Assembly (NCBI GenBank): GCA_037576215.1
Contig: JBANDB010000004.1
Coordinates: 5,084,001 to 5,148,000, forward strand
Direction of reading: 5' to 3'
From: Armillaria gallica
Taxonomy: Eukaryota; Basidiomycota; Agaricomycetes; Agaricales; Physalacriaceae
Length of the DNA stretch: 64,000 bases
Shown here: positions 14,086 to 26,054 of the stretch, piece after piece
How the letters are laid out: each line of letters opens with the position of its first letter
Position numbering within the stretch: the stretch's first letter is position 1
The notes under the pieces: model-generated
Told to the model about the DNA's origin: nothing
What the model saw: only the letters and a program-made list of their open reading frames with translations
Databases searched by the model: none
Position numbers and translations under genes: made by a program

Positions 14086-14169
14086 CGTGGGTTTTTGTAC
14101 ACATCTTAACCATCGGGCGCGAGACGCGGAGGCATGACAATATTTTAATGAATGAAAATAAATGTATCC

Positions 14170-14560
14170 TTGGGGAGCAAAGATGAGCTTGGACTGCTTA
14201 AGCAATATTCTTAGTGATACTCACGCGATAGGCAATATTCAGATCATGGAGGCCATGGACGCGTGAATAACAACCACACCTCTAATGCCTGTTATGATCA
14301 CGTCCGATACGTCTCCAACAGAATTTCACACCCAATAGCTAAAGGCCTCGTCTATCGAGGCACCAACAGGAAGAAACCGAAAATGACGCCTTCAAGGACA
14401 TGCATTTCTCAACCAACGAGGTGTTGCAGGATCCCGAGGTGGTCGTATCCTTCGTTCCCAATGATTACTATCGCAAAACCGATGCGCGCAAGCGGTTCAA
14501 GGAATGAGGTAATGACGGGAGCTGAGATGGGGAACGAGACCATATTGAGCACCGTTGAAT
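14170..14560 (-). pseudogene. Decayed kinase-like fragment, reverse orientation
   Basis: Read on the minus strand, pieces resemble the kinase-like sequences at 16.4 and 27 kb: a block like ENQNLxMHVxFVLEDVIFG, then a GLHDLNIA-type stretch at the position of the catalytic loop, followed by an intron-like GTGAGT. Stops and frameshifts break it. The better-kept sister is at 36380-36850. Confidence 0.5.
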
Positions 14561-14859
14561 CCCCTTGGACACGCCAAGGCCGTCGTCGAATCCTCGGGAC
14601 ACGAGACAGGAGACGAGAGTCGGGCGTGAGAGCTGTACTTGCTGTCGATGCTATGCCACAGCAGTGAATACAATTCCACGCTCTCGAAGGACCTCATCCA
14701 GCACTGTTCAGATCCTCTCGTCTTTCGTGTATGCTGGATGCTGCCAGGTGTTTACGTTCGCAGGCGGCTGGAGATATCAGAATAAAAGACAATTGCTTAG
14801 ATGAGGATTAAAAGCGAAGCACTTGCAGCGGTAGAACCTTTAAATAAGGCGACAAGAAT

Positions 14860-15245
14860 GTCGAATGTGGGAGGAAGGTGCCGGAGAGCCTTTGGGTGTT
14901 CGTCTCGCTCAAGTTGGGCCGTTTCTTCCTGGAATGGATGGAGTTGAAGGGAGGACGACGGTCAAATTCACGTTTATGGTCTCAAAACCAGGAAGCACCA
15001 CGTTCATGTACAAGTATTCGATTGTGATTTGGATGGTTTGCGCGAGAATGCAGACACTTGCGGCGATATCACATACACCAAGGCCGCAACATCAGGTGTC
15101 TGCACCACAGACACAATCGCGCCTACTTTCGACAAGGTTTCTCGTTTCTCCCGCGAGCTGTGGCCATGGATTCAATGTAGGGAAGATCTCAGAGGGAAAG
15201 TAACAACGCACATAATCTCCTCCTACTCTCCGTACACCTAATACA
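14860..15245 (+). pseudogene. Unidentified coding remnant (FSRELWPWIQ block)
   Basis: One frame reads GQIHVYGLKTRKHHVHVQV, continues through DCDLDGLRENADTCGD and SRFSRELWPWIQCREDLRG, and ends at a stop. It recurs with frame changes at 37080-37410. Conserved amino-acid content in two copies suggests a former coding exon. No family recognised. Confidence 0.4.
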
Positions 15246-15479
15246 CATCCAGTTCCCGCTTCCCATAATGGGGAAAACCGCGTCGCAAATATTGACGAAC
15301 GGATACGCGTCGTGCCTTGGAGATTATTTGAGCCTCACACCCTCATTTGATAATCGACTCGTGCTCCTGGTACTAGAGTATCGCCGTCTATTAGCAAGTC
15401 ACCGGGTAAGCAAAACAGACTCACGACGTAAATATCAAGGATGCTCGAATCCAGCAAACTCCACGGTATACGCTTAGTA

Positions 15480-16390
15480 AGATATCTCCACATCTTCCCA
15501 ATGACCACACTGTTGAGGGATAGGCTGCACCGCAAGGACAACCATGGACGATTCGTCTTCAAGACCCGTTATTGTTCCGATGGTTTGGTGAGAATGAGGG
15601 AAGCGATGGAATGCAGTGCTTTGAGTGGTGTGAGCTGGATGTATGCGCGCGAAGATGGGCTGCAACGTACGCTGAAGAGGCTCTAGATGAGAATCTGTGG
15701 GTAACGTATGATCGTTGGGGCTCTAGTAACGGGGCAGTCCCTCTTGGCTTTGGGTTCTCTCTGTGATGGTCAGTAACGTCCCAAGGTAGCGGGTAGTGAA
15801 TTACCTTCAAGTCTCGTAACACGATGGATGTCGACTAAGAAGTACGAGGCCGACATTGAGCTTGGAAATTGTAAGAAAATCGCGCTTCCAGGATTTGGCG
15901 AAATCACTTTGAACATCGAAGAAAAGGTCCTCAACAATGGGCTAAGGCCGTTGTGGACGTCAGTTGTGAAGCGCGCCTACTGACACGTGATTCCCACCTT
16001 GCCGAAGTTGACAAATATTCAAATTAAAATTGTCCGGTACTCGGGACGGGTTCCTTACAACCACTCCACGAGAGATGTCCGCCTTCTAATCGCAGATGAC
16101 CCCCACTCTCGATATGTTGTTGCCTAGAACTTGAAGACACGACAGAAGGTCTGCCGCGTCTCAGCAACTTTCTGACTGGTCTAGCTGTCTCTGGCGCATA
16201 CACTAAAGACGACAAGAAGAATATTTGAGCATTTGGGCAGAGTGAAGCCGGACGACGTCGTGACCCTTTCGAGAGCGGGGAATTGTGCTGTGACACAGCA
16301 CAGACTGCAGGGATAATAGCCTAGTGCACGCGATCGTTTTGTGTCAAATGGGTTCTCGTATATGACGGGAGCGCGACGACGACCCTGGAA
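15480..16390 (+). pseudogene. Unidentified coding remnants upstream of kinase-like copy 1
   Basis: Short coherent stretches (LFRWFGENEGSDGMQCFEW; DIELGNCKKIALPGFGEI and TLNIEEKVLNNGLRPLW) occur here and again at about 37690-38120, out of frame with each other. Probably decayed 5' exons of the kinase-like gene or of a separate family. No function assigned. Confidence 0.35.
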
Positions 16391-16399
16391 CACCTAGAT

Positions 16400-17095
16400 G
16401 AATGCAACCGCACTCAACATGGGTTTCAGCACCTTTCATGGTCTTGTTCCTAAAACAGAACCCGCTTATTTGCGATACGAATCAGGGAACGAGGGACACG
16501 ACCATCTCAAAATCCTTCGAAAACTCGCAACAGGCCTCAGGCCCAGGGCTCATCAGCGAAAACCACAACCTTCCGATGCCTGCTGAATTCTGTCGTCGAG
16601 GACACCAATTTCGGGGTTTTCCCCGGGATTGGCGCCTTGATGGGCGGGGGCCTTGGACTATCGGGCGCAATTTCTGTTGGAGACGTGCAGGCACAAGTAA
16701 GTTGTAGTTGTTCCCGTCCATTACTTATACGTACCACGTAGGGCCTGGCGTTATGCTCATCTATGACCTGAATATTGTAAATAATGCTTGACCAGCTCAA
16801 TCTCATCTTCTCTTCCCAAGGATGAATTCATCTCCAATTTCTTGGTTCAGTGGTACCCCGAATTTATTCGCGTCTGGTCGTGTCTCATTCCCACATCTAC
16901 CTTATCGCAGCCCAGGAGTATGGTCCAGATCATCCTTGGATGACCAACGACTCCTTGTACAGCTGCTTTCCCGGACGTCTCTAGTTATTCTCGACCCCGT
17001 GCCCCGGTAAACCTTACTCTCCATTCAAACCGGGCATCTTGCAATGAGGTATTTATCGTCTTACTGTGAAGGCACTCCTTTCATAACTGTTTTGC
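16400..17095 (+). pseudogene. Kinase-like protein remnant, copy 1
   Basis: The closest match I can suggest is the expanded agaricomycete protein-kinase-like family. Pieces in order: SENHNLPM, GVFPGIGALM, SVGDVQAQ before an intron donor, DLNIV in the catalytic-loop region, then after an intron NFLVQWYPEF, and a DHPW and KPYSPFKP block. Compared with copies 2 and 3, the IYLIDFE block is damaged. Frameshifts separate the pieces, so it is not a functional gene as read. The part between this remnant and 17.1 kb that exists in the other units is deleted here. Confidence 0.5.
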
Positions 17096-17099
17096 AGAG

Positions 17100-17785
17100 C
17101 ACCTAAGTTCCCCCACAGTAGTCCGACGTCATTCTGATGGATCGGCGTCTGACCCTGCTCTTTTCCGCGCCTGCGGCGATCTACCCAGTGCGAGAACATG
17201 CCACGCCGTCCAATAGCGCAACTTAGAGACGACACTTGATATGGCAAGCCAGAACCAGCATTGTATCGACGGAGAACACACTACCACACCAACCGCCATC
17301 GCCGCGCCTACTCCGCAGCGTTGTAGTCGCGACGAATCATATGTACATCCCTTTCACGGCTTCAGGATTACGCATTGACAACCTGGTGCGGGGTTGCAGT
17401 TGTGATTCTTGATCTGGATTGTGAACGGGCAGTAAGTGGTTTATCCATTACTTTGACATGCCTGACAATTCATCTCTGGGAAGCATGACGATCAATATTT
17501 TGGGAACCCGAGGATTATCTTCCCGAAAGGCTCTGTGCCAGTCAGCGTTTTGCTTAGCGGCACGAGATTTGGCGAAAACTCGTCTCTGTTGTCTATATAC
17601 TCAACCCGTCTACCCTTCCACATCTCATCCCCAGCCAATATCACCCAAGACACCGTCGTGGTCCCGCGCTTACGAATATGTGAATGGATTCCGCCTGGAA
17701 GCGCAAGGTAGCAAAGCAAAGAGAACGAGAAATCAGGTCGCTGAGAGTAATCAACGCAAACAGGAAAGGATAATTTAACTGGGTA
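17100..17785 (+). pseudogene. Unidentified gene remnant (HGDQYFGNPR family), unit 1 left arm
   Basis: A first block contains ASQNQHCIDGEHTTTPTAIA and DESYVHPFHGF. An intron-like GTAAGT follows about 100 nt later (17431), with an acceptor at 17483. After it a frame reads HGDQYFGNPRIIFPKGSVPV and continues GTRFGENSSLLSIYSTRLP. The same blocks occur in the five other arms (23370-24000 minus, 29100-29707 plus, 32750-33420 minus, 42240-42790 plus, 47270-47960 minus), each with its own frameshifts. The C-terminal part in the 29.5 kb copy is basic (QGSKGKRTRGQVVG). Family unknown. Confidence 0.45.
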
Positions 17786-18640
17786 ACGGTGAGCGTGAAG
17801 CGAGTTGGCAGTGATGGAAATTAGATTTCAATTTTATAATAGTGGAGGTAGCTTGCCTTGCTTCATATTCGTACGGTGAGAATTCTTGTACCTCTCAGCG
17901 TCTGTTTTGCTTATTTTTATAACCTTGGTTCTGGCTGCGCTTGTTTAGGGAGAGGCTGGGCCCATGTTAATCACCTCGGCCGTTGAGACCAAAGACTATC
18001 GTCGGTCGACGATCTTAGAATATTGTGCAATGCTAAGGTTGCTGGCTTTTGGTCCATATCATCTCGTGACACTTGCGCCGATGATATGAGAAGACAAGAA
18101 GGTAGCGAGCGGCTCTCTATCAAGCCTTCTAGTACCATTCGCGTCAGTCTTTCTAATCAGAATCTCTCTTGATGCTTAATTGCTGTTTACGGTGAAATTT
18201 TGTTGGAAAAGGACGTGTTCCATGTAAATTGAAAACAACCGAAAGCAATAGACTGCAGATTTCAACTGATAGCAACAAAAATCAAAGTGATACAAAGCGT
18301 ACAGAAAATATGTAACGAAAGCCTCGGCAAACGGAAAAGGTGAAATGTACTAAATGAACGGATTATGCGTCATCACACACAAAGCGACGTAAATGGGGAG
18401 AAATTGTAAGAGGGTAGTAGCAAGGACAAAAGATATATATGAAAGCCTTGGTAAGAAGAGAAGGTGAAAGGTACAATATGAATGGATCGTGCGCTGGAGA
18501 AAGATCATACCGCCGACATAAATGTGGAGTGGATTGGAAGGGGTAGTGGCACGGCGTTGGAGAGACGGCGGTGAAAGTGAAGAGGACGGAGGGACGGATT
18601 GGTAGGAAAGTTGCCGTCATTGCGGTAGACTGTCGACATC

Positions 18641-19108
18641 CTAGGTGTTGGACACAGGAGCTGGCGGAAAATGCCCAAGCAAGCGACATCCATTTACGCC
18701 CAAGAAATGGGTTGAAAGGGGGGCCATGCATGTACAGTCTTGTGTATGAGGCGTCTAAGAAGATATATCAGTGTCATTTCGGATATGGGAGGGGATGGAG
18801 TAGCACCTTTTGAACATACGCCGCACAGCCAGTTGTAGGGCAATGATGGACGAACTGGGACAGGTAGTCGACATGCGCGTGAATGAAATGTCCGCATGTG
18901 CATTGTTGTGCCTACGAGGTTGTGAGCACAGCGAAGACGTTGTCAAGAGATATTGGCTCACGTCCTCAGCAGTAGGTAGGAACCAGTCACAGCCGCACAC
19001 ATGAATGCAGGGTCCTCTCATAGGTGGTGTTGAAAACACCGGAGGGGAGACACTGTTGAGTGCATCACGGAAACGGTCCATCGACATCGACTTTTGTGGC
19101 GAAGGCAT
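18641..19108 (-). CDS. Small Cys/His-rich protein, palindrome 1 left copy
   Basis: Three exons, 118 residues. The start MPSPQK at 19108 is shared by most copies. Exon 1 ends at DWFLPTAED before GTGAGC. Exon 2 runs AQQCTCGH to CPTTGCAAY, then a GTTCAA donor and a TTCTTAG acceptor. Exon 3 begins TPHTQDCTCMAP and stops at 18641-18643. Two similar modules are visible: CIHVCGCDWF...CTCGHFIHAH and CPTTGCAAY...CTCMAPLSTH. The pairing of Cys and His suggests metal binding, which is inference. No signal peptide or membrane segment. The same splice sites hold in all six copies, and this one is fully open. It is transcribed away from the palindrome centre. Function unknown. Confidence 0.72.
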
Positions 19109-19342
19109 AGAAGGGGAGATGTCGAGTGCAAGATAGAAGAAAGTGGAGATGAGTGTTGAGATTTATATCGACGTATTTCAGTGGCAAGCGCCGGTGCCGT
19201 TTCATGGCGATGAAGCTTTCAGCAAGAAGCTTTACTCAGAGGTTTCAATCGCTTCATAGAACTATACAATTCTGATGATGGGGTCAAGGCCCTAAATGAA
19301 TGCGGAGAGAGCCCCGATCACTGAAGTCACCTCGGTAGAAGT

Positions 19343-19608
19343 GTTCCTGATATGGATAATGGCTATCGTTCAGCCAGGGTCTTCGTTCCTGTTCAGAATA
19401 CCGTGTAGTCAGGGTCCATGGGATCGTGGATATCGTTCAGCCAGGGTCTTCGTTCCCGATATGAATAATAGCCCCTGACTGAAGGATATCCATGATCCTA
19501 TGGACCCTGGCTGCACGATATCCACGATCCCATGGACCCTGACTACACGGTATTCTGAACAGGAACGAAGACCCTGGCTGAACGATAGCCATTATCCATA
19601 TCAGGAAC
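19343..19608. repeat. Perfect 94-bp inverted repeat at the inner edge of palindrome 1
   Basis: 19343-19436 is the exact reverse complement of 19515-19608, with a 78-nt loop that itself holds another copy of TTCAGCCAGGGTCTTCGTTC. It could form a long hairpin. It lies only in the spacer of palindrome 1. Confidence 0.9.
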
Positions 19609-21790
19609 ATTGGATGAGTACCTTTGACAAACTCTTCCGAGTCCGATCTACTCCTTCTATCCATCACAATGGATTAACGGTAGGATGGTGTGCGAGCTGA
19701 CGCTTCTGCGTCGTAAAGCAATAATGCTAGTTGGGGTTTCCGGCCTATGACTCCGAGTCTATTGAAAATGGAGTGTGTTCAGTCTCAATCGTGCCCGACG
19801 AGCCCTTACAGGCCTCCATTCTCAATTGCAGTGCATCTGCCTCGCAAAACCGGTAGTTTGTATCCTCTAGTGCAAACTCTGCCTCAACCTTGATCGCAAA
19901 CTGTGGAAATTACATTACAGTACTACTGTGTTCCAAAGCACCAGCGGCGCAGGCCGCAGGCACCCTTGAATTCTTATGGGTCATACATTCAGGCCTTCCG
20001 AACGTCGAAGAGACGAGGAACACAAGGAATCTGAAAGCGCTAGGTAAGTCGCTTCCGACGAGTATCTCAGTCTACTCCGCGAATATCAGCCGCACGATCC
20101 CAGAGGACATGCCAACGTTGCATGGGTTCCTATCTAACCATTTTCCCCGTCCATCGGCTGCGAATGAGTGGGCTTCTATCCGTCCGAAATAACTTTTGTC
20201 GAATCATATTTCTGTCGTGTGAGCGATCTCTTAGTCTATCCGGCTTTCATTATTCTTTCATGAACCTCTCCGTTGCCGTCTATCTGGTGCTTTCTGTAAT
20301 GCATGGCTCTAAAAACTAGGTTTTTGACTCGGGGGTACATCTTGGTCTTCGGCCTTCAGATAACTGTTATTGATGGCTCTTGGCCTCGAGGTTTTGCTAA
20401 AACGCGATCTCAGTCGTTACCACATGCCTTCATGACTATTTCTAGTATCTGTTTGAAAACAGGGTCCTTCTTGATGCTTAATCGTACCCCAAAATGAGCA
20501 TGCAGCGCGATGATCCCCCTTCATCGCCTTTGATTTATTATAATCGCACTCCGAAAATTCTTCCTACCGCGCTGTAAACGCGCCATGTCAATTTCTCTGC
20601 CGGACTACGTCTGGCCGAGTAATGGAGCTGAAGAGCTCCCACACGTCTAACTCGACGAAGCAATCCACGTTCCGCCTTCTTGTAGGCCAAGAGTTTTACG
20701 ATAATACCCCTTTCATCTTGGTCAAACTTGTTCGACAACGTTGCTCTCGAGTCTCGGTCAGTCGGAAGTTCGGGGCCGTAGGACTAATTCCGTCTCTTCC
20801 GATCTTCAGACCTACTTATCGCATTTCGCATCCGAAGGAGGAAGGGCTCACGCAAGTGGCGCGGGTATCTATGTACAACATGAATCGGACGCCAAGTCGA
20901 TTATGATCATTTCTGTCATTTCCTTCTGTACTTCACCATCACCATCGATTTCTCGTTTTTCTTTTTTTCGCCTTCCACTCTCAAATATGCTTGCAACATG
21001 CATGCAAAGCTTGGCTAGCACCTTTCGTTGATCATTGGAAGGGTGCATATTGGGCTAGCGCAACATTTAGACTCCTCTCGCTCAGGCGGGAAATGTCTCA
21101 GAATGTTCGTTCGCTATCCCGCACCTGGATCACCCCTCGCTGCCGTGCTTTTGCATTTATTGCATTAATGAGCACTGTACAATGTTCTTGGCTTTGTTTC
21201 ATGGCCGTATGAGGCCACTGTGACCGTAGCTCGAGGAGCCTTCTCCCGCTACTTCTCCAGTGACCACAAGGTCTTCGGACATCATAGCCCTTTTGTCCCT
21301 CGCCGATGGCATCTCTGCCGTTTTTGCAGCGTCATGGCAGAGGACGGCTGATGAGCCTCGCGCGTTGCTCGAATGCTGCGCTAACGACGGTCTCTCTCAT
21401 CGTCTCATTCAAGACATCACTGCGGTGGTCCCAGAAATCACTGGCCCTCTCCTTGTTCCCTGATTGAACAGTTGCTGTTTCTGCTCAGGGTATTCAATGT
21501 AGAGGGTGTCGCAAGCTATGATTTCTTGGCTATTTACAATGATGTACCTGTGTATGTAGCACATTTAGCATTATGGGCAGATAGTCCAGAGCAACACATT
21601 CACATATGTATCATGTCCCTTCGAAGTCATCCAACTCCGTGAGATGCGTTGGTCCGGAAAACCAACGATGTTCACAGCGGCATGGGTTCTTCGCGGTCTG
21701 CGATGTTGACTAGTTTGTCAACAACGGTGCAGAAAACATTGGCTGTTCCCTTGATAGGGACCGTTGTCAGTGCGACGCCTACTACTACTA
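19609..21790. other. Central spacer of palindrome 1, no supportable gene
   Basis: About 2.2 kb unlike the centres of palindromes 2 and 3. Short open frames exist in all directions but none shows a family signature or consistent splicing. Possibly an old insertion at the centre of the palindrome; I could not find its ends. Confidence 0.4.
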
Positions 21791-22035
21791 CTACCGAGGT
21801 GACTTCAGTGATCGGGGCTCTCTCCCATATGCCGTCCTCGGCATTCGTTTAGGGCCTTGACCCCATCATCAGAATTGTGTAGTTCTATGAAGCGATTGAA
21901 ACCTCTGAGTAAAGCTTCTTGCTGAAAGCTTCATCGCCATGAAACGGCACCGGCGCTTGCCACTGAAATACGTCGATATAAATCTCAACACTCATCTCCA
22001 CTTTCTTCTATCTTGCACTCGACATCTCCCCTTCT

Positions 22036-22503
22036 ATGCCTTCACCACAAAAGTCGATGTCGATGGACCGTTTCCGAGATGCACTCAACAGTGTCTCCCC
22101 TCTGGTGTTTTCAACACCACCCATGAGAGGACCCTGCATTCATGCTTGCTGTGACTGGTTCTTACCCACTGCTGAGGATGTGAGCTAATATCATCTTTTG
22201 ACAACGTCTTCGCTGTGCTCACAGCCTCGTAGGCGCAACAATGCACATGTGGACATCTCATTCACGCGCATGTGGACTACCTGTCCCAGTTTGTCCATCA
22301 TTGCCCTACAACTGGCTGTGCGGCGTATGTTCAAAAGGTGCTACTCCATCCTTCCCAGATCTTAAACAAACACTGATATAGATTCTTAGACGCCTCATAC
22401 GCAAGACTGTACATGCATGGCCCCCCTTTCTACCCATTTCTTGGGCGTGAATGGATGCCGATTGATTGGGCATTTTCCGCCCGCTCCTGTGTCCAACAAC
22501 TAG
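22036..22503 (+). CDS. Small Cys/His-rich protein, palindrome 1 right copy
   Basis: Mirror partner of the gene at 18641-19108, same two introns, 117 residues, open to the stop at 22501-22503. It differs by loss of one codon in the first motif (CIHACCDWF rather than CIHACGCDWF), with a compensating 3-nt gain in intron 1, so the frame is kept. Exon 2 gives AQQCTCGHLIHAHVDYL, then CPTTGCAAY; exon 3 starts TPHTQDCTC. Transcribed outward, away from the centre. Confidence 0.7.
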
Positions 22504-23369
22504 GGTGTCGACAGTCTGCGGTAATGACGGAAGCTTTCCCGACAATCTGTCTCTCCGACCTCTTCTCTTTCACCGCCGTTTCTCCAAGTGCCACTACCCC
22601 CCTCCAATTCACTCCCCATTCATGTAGGCGGTATGAGCTTTCTCTATACCACTCCAGCGCACGATCCATTTATATCGTACCTTTCACCTTCTCTTCTTCC
22701 CAAGGTTTTCATATATATATTCTGTCCTTGCTACTGCCCTCTTACAAATTTCCCCCATTCACGTCGAAGAGCTTTGCATGCTTGATGACGCACAATCCAT
22801 TTATTTAGTATATTTCACCTGCTCTGCTCGCCGAGGCTTTCTTCATATATTTTCTGTCCGCTTTGTATCCCTTTGATTTTCGTTGCTATCAGTTGCAATC
22901 TGCTGTCTGTTGCTTTCGGTCGTTTTCAATTTACATCGAACGTGTCTTTTCCAACGAATATCACTCTAAACAGCGAGTTAAGCATCAAGAGAGATTCCAA
23001 TTGTAAAATTGTGCCGCGAATGGTACTAAAAGGTTTAATTGAGAGCTGCTATTTATCTTCTTGCGATACACAACCCTCGGCCCGTCTTCCCGCATCATTG
23101 GCACAAGTATCGCGAGAAGAAATGAACCAGCCTCAGCATCGCACAATGTTGCCTAAGACCGACGATAGTCTTTGGTCTTGATGACCGAGGTGGTGAACAT
23201 GGGCCCAACAGAGCCTAGATCTGGTAAAACTAAGCAAAACAGGCGCTGGGAGATACAAGTATTCTCACCGTACGAATATGAAAGCAAAACAGGTTACCTG
23301 TTAAATTCTCTTTTCCTGTTTGCGACGTGCGTTGCTTACTTTCAGCGACTTGGCTCCTGATTCACTTCC

Positions 23370-24000
23370 GCTTGCTACCTTGCGCTCCATTCACAGATTC
23401 ATACCACAGGACCACGACGGTGTCTTGGGTGATATATAAGGAACAGGCCGGGGATGAGATGCGGAAGGGAAGACGGGTTGAGTATGTTCAAATAGACAAG
23501 GCGGCCGACTTGTCGCCAAATTTCGTGCCGTTAAGAGTTGGCGCTTTGCTTCCTAAGAAGATGGCCCTCGAGTACTATGCTCACACTCTTTTGCTTACCT
23601 ACCTACCTAGTCGAATGATCGCCATGCTTCTCAGAGATGAATTGTCAGGCATGTCAACGTAATGGATGAACCACTTACTGCCCGTTCACAATCCAGATCA
23701 AGAACCACAACTGCAGCCATACAACCCTGCATCAGTTTGTCACTTAACCTCCGTATCCTTGATGCCGTGGAAGGGACATACATGATTCGTCGCCAATACA
23801 ACGCTGCGGAATGGGAGTGGCGATGGCGGCTGGTGCGGTAGTATGTTCTCCGCCAATATAATACTAGTGCTGGCTTGCTACGTCAAGTGTTGTCTCTAGG
23901 TTGCGCCATTAATAGGAAAGACGGCCTGTCAGGTTCCGGTACAGTGGATAGATCGTCGCAATCGAATGGCCCTGCCCTTTCTCACACCATCGATATCAAA
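23370..24000 (-). pseudogene. HGDQYF-family remnant, unit 1 right arm
   Basis: Reverse-complement counterpart of 17100-17785 carrying the same intron-like borders, but frameshifted and with changed residues around the GSVPV block. Not a working gene as read. Confidence 0.4.
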
Positions 24001-24049
24001 CGCCGATCGATCTGAACGATCCTGTGGGGGAATTTAGCTCTTTTCGTAT

Positions 24050-24560
24050 CGGTTGTCCAGCTCAGAAACGGACGTGACCGACATATTTTCGACTAGAAGG
24101 CAGGTCGTTGAGGACCGCCGACATCAAAGCGCTTTATTAACGTCCATAAACAATGAACACTTTACAAAAGTTTCGACCACGGTCGTTTCGTCCATCGGTT
24201 CCGCAAATGCGTGCCTGCTACTGAGATCAAACACCCCCATATATACGCATACGGAATACGAAATCGCAAGTCAAGTATCGAAATACCCAGCGGCAGAATG
24301 AATACGTTTGTTGAAAGAACTGGGAAGCTGTCCCATCATGCTCCCTATGCCGACGGCGAGATGCGAGCTTGATTGAGTAGGATACCGGGGCGCTATAAGA
24401 AATCACATCAGCCCTGTCTTCCATCTACAATCGCACACAATCGAACAACGCACCTGTGCTCCTCCTCGTACATCCCCAGATGCGTACTATTCGTCAACTG
24501 GACCCACGAGCTCTCAACAGTCACGGCATAACAGCACCTCGTCCTTGGGACTGCTGGTAT
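24050..24560. repeat. Shared unit segment, mirror of 28.6-29.1 kb
   Basis: Matches the reverse complement of about 28.60-29.10 kb and parts of 41.7-42.2 and 47.9-48.2 kb. A frame with VIEDHPTSKHLINVHATYNN is readable on the minus strand of the 29 kb copy but is not maintained here. Coding origin uncertain. Confidence 0.45.
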
Positions 24561-24589
24561 ATAGCGCCGGATACAATGATCTTATGTAA

Positions 24590-25115
24590 GGTACCAATAA
24601 TCGGCCATATCTTGAAAGCATGAATTCGGATAGCTCTCATGTAACTGCTGGTCAGATGAAGAACCAAGGAAAGGAAATATCCGCTCACATACCCACCGTC
24701 GGGTTCATCCTGGACGCTTTGAAAGACGGCATAGCATCCTTAGGCCATGCTTCATCAGTCGTCGCCCCCGCCTGGTACCTCTTTGAGCCTGTCGTACCCT
24801 CCTCCTAGTGCTTCTGCAGCAGGGCCGCAAACTCTGCAAGGAATTGATCCCTTCTTGGTAGAACTCCGTCGACGCTGGAGCGCTGAGGATGATTAGGCAT
24901 GGGACAGGCACTTTGGCGAGTGTGTGGCGACGTATCGACCTGTGAGCACACCTAGAGAAACAATTCAACAAGCGATCTCCCTGAACATGAAGTTGTACGT
25001 ACTGGAGATCGAAGCAGCTGGTGATGTGGTAAGAATATTGTCGAGCTCGTCCATGAACAACTTGGGCTTCCTTGGGAGCATCATTGAGGGGTATCGATGG
25101 TCTTGGACTGGTCAT
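24590..25115 (-). pseudogene. Unidentified gene remnant (DELDNLL/APASTEFYQEG block), unit 1 right arm
   Basis: Blocks VPVPCLIILSAPASTEFYQ and VVHGRARQYSYHIT are shared with 28.03-28.45, 34.39-34.66, 41.1-41.6 and 48.24-48.66 kb. An intron-like GTACGTAC...TTTTCTAG-type interval is common to the copies. Two frames compete and neither is kept open in all copies. Near 24592 lies the GTAAG site that in copy 2 was hit by an LTR element. Family unknown. Confidence 0.4.
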
Positions 25116-25239
25116 AGACTACGACCAGAATCAAAACATAAAATCGGTCGGCTATGACAGCTACAAACCCGCAGAGTGGTCAGACATGTGTTGATACTGC
25201 AGCCTGATACATACTATTCGTGTGTGCATCCCGGCCATT

Positions 25240-26050
25240 CATAGAGAAATAAGGGATATTTTGCTACATCTGAGGTCACCAAGGTACCCCGTACTACGCC
25301 TTGTAGGTTTTAGAGCCGACCTTAAAGTCCATGGCGTTGGCGTTAGCACCGGCGCAAGGCCCCAATAAGGAACGGTGCCAGTATTTTCGTCAGACACGGC
25401 GGCGCCCGGTGAAGTCGATGCTGCAGACAAGTTTAAGTAATTTCTGTATTTCGGGGTGTTTTTAAACGTCGCCAAGGGACAAGTCAGCCGCCGGGGTATG
25501 AGGGCCTGGGAGGGTTCAATGCCGAAATGGGATACACCATCCTCTCCTCAATAACACAACAGTAGATGGTCGTATTGGAGTAGTCCGAAACCAGCTGCGA
25601 TTGTATCTGGAGAGTTACTGTCCTTAACCAATGACACAGAGCAGCAACGGAAGGACGCACGAGCACCCTTCGGCAGCAGACAAAATAGCATTGGCGTTGG
25701 GATCGCCGTTCTTCAAATCCCTCAGCGCATCAGTTTCTTTCTGCATCCACGTGCGCTAGGTCTCGACACCTGGTCCTCACAAGTTAGTTCCTCCAAAACA
25801 TGATCGACGTGCTCTGCACAGAAACAGTCACGAAAGGAGCGCCCTCGCAGTAAAACGATAAATACTTAATTGCGAGAAGTCCAGTTTGAATGGAGAGTGA
25901 GGTTTACCGGTGGCACGGGGTCGAGAGTAAGTGGAGACATCCTGCTGTAGTAGCTGGTCACCCAAGGATGATCTGGACCATGCTCCGGGGCTGCCTCGAA
26001 ATCGATGAGGTAGATGTGGAGATGATACACGGACTGACATATCCTTCTCA
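25240..26050 (-). pseudogene. Kinase-like C-terminal remnant and flank, unit 1 right arm
   Basis: On the minus strand IYLIDFEAAPEHGPDHPWVT (near 26.0 kb), a PHSPFKLDFSQ-like block and the 3' flank seen after copies 2 and 3 (27.6-27.9, 40.8-41.0 kb) are present. DFE stands where an active kinase has DFG. It is truncated at its N-terminal side by the junction with the UNC13-like fragment at about 26.05 kb. Confidence 0.5.
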
Positions 26051-26054
26051 ATTG

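Larger units (their letters stand above)
17100..19338. repeat. Palindrome 1, left arm
   Basis: Matches the reverse complement of 21791-24040 over its whole length with substitutions and small indels (a 15-nt difference near the inner end). It carries the HGDQYF remnant (+) and a small Cys/His-rich gene (-). The coordinates of the two small genes sum to a constant 41144, so there is no net indel between them. Confidence 0.85.
21791..24040. repeat. Palindrome 1, right arm
   Basis: Mirror image of 17100-19338. Beyond about 24.0 kb the sequence continues into unit parts that the left side has lost but that are present at 28.0-29.1 kb. Confidence 0.85.

Noticed and set aside
19609..21790. Possible retroelement coding region in the centre of palindrome 1
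   Set aside because: Several open frames were inspected, but none shows reverse-transcriptase, integrase or gag motifs, and no LTR or target duplication was found.
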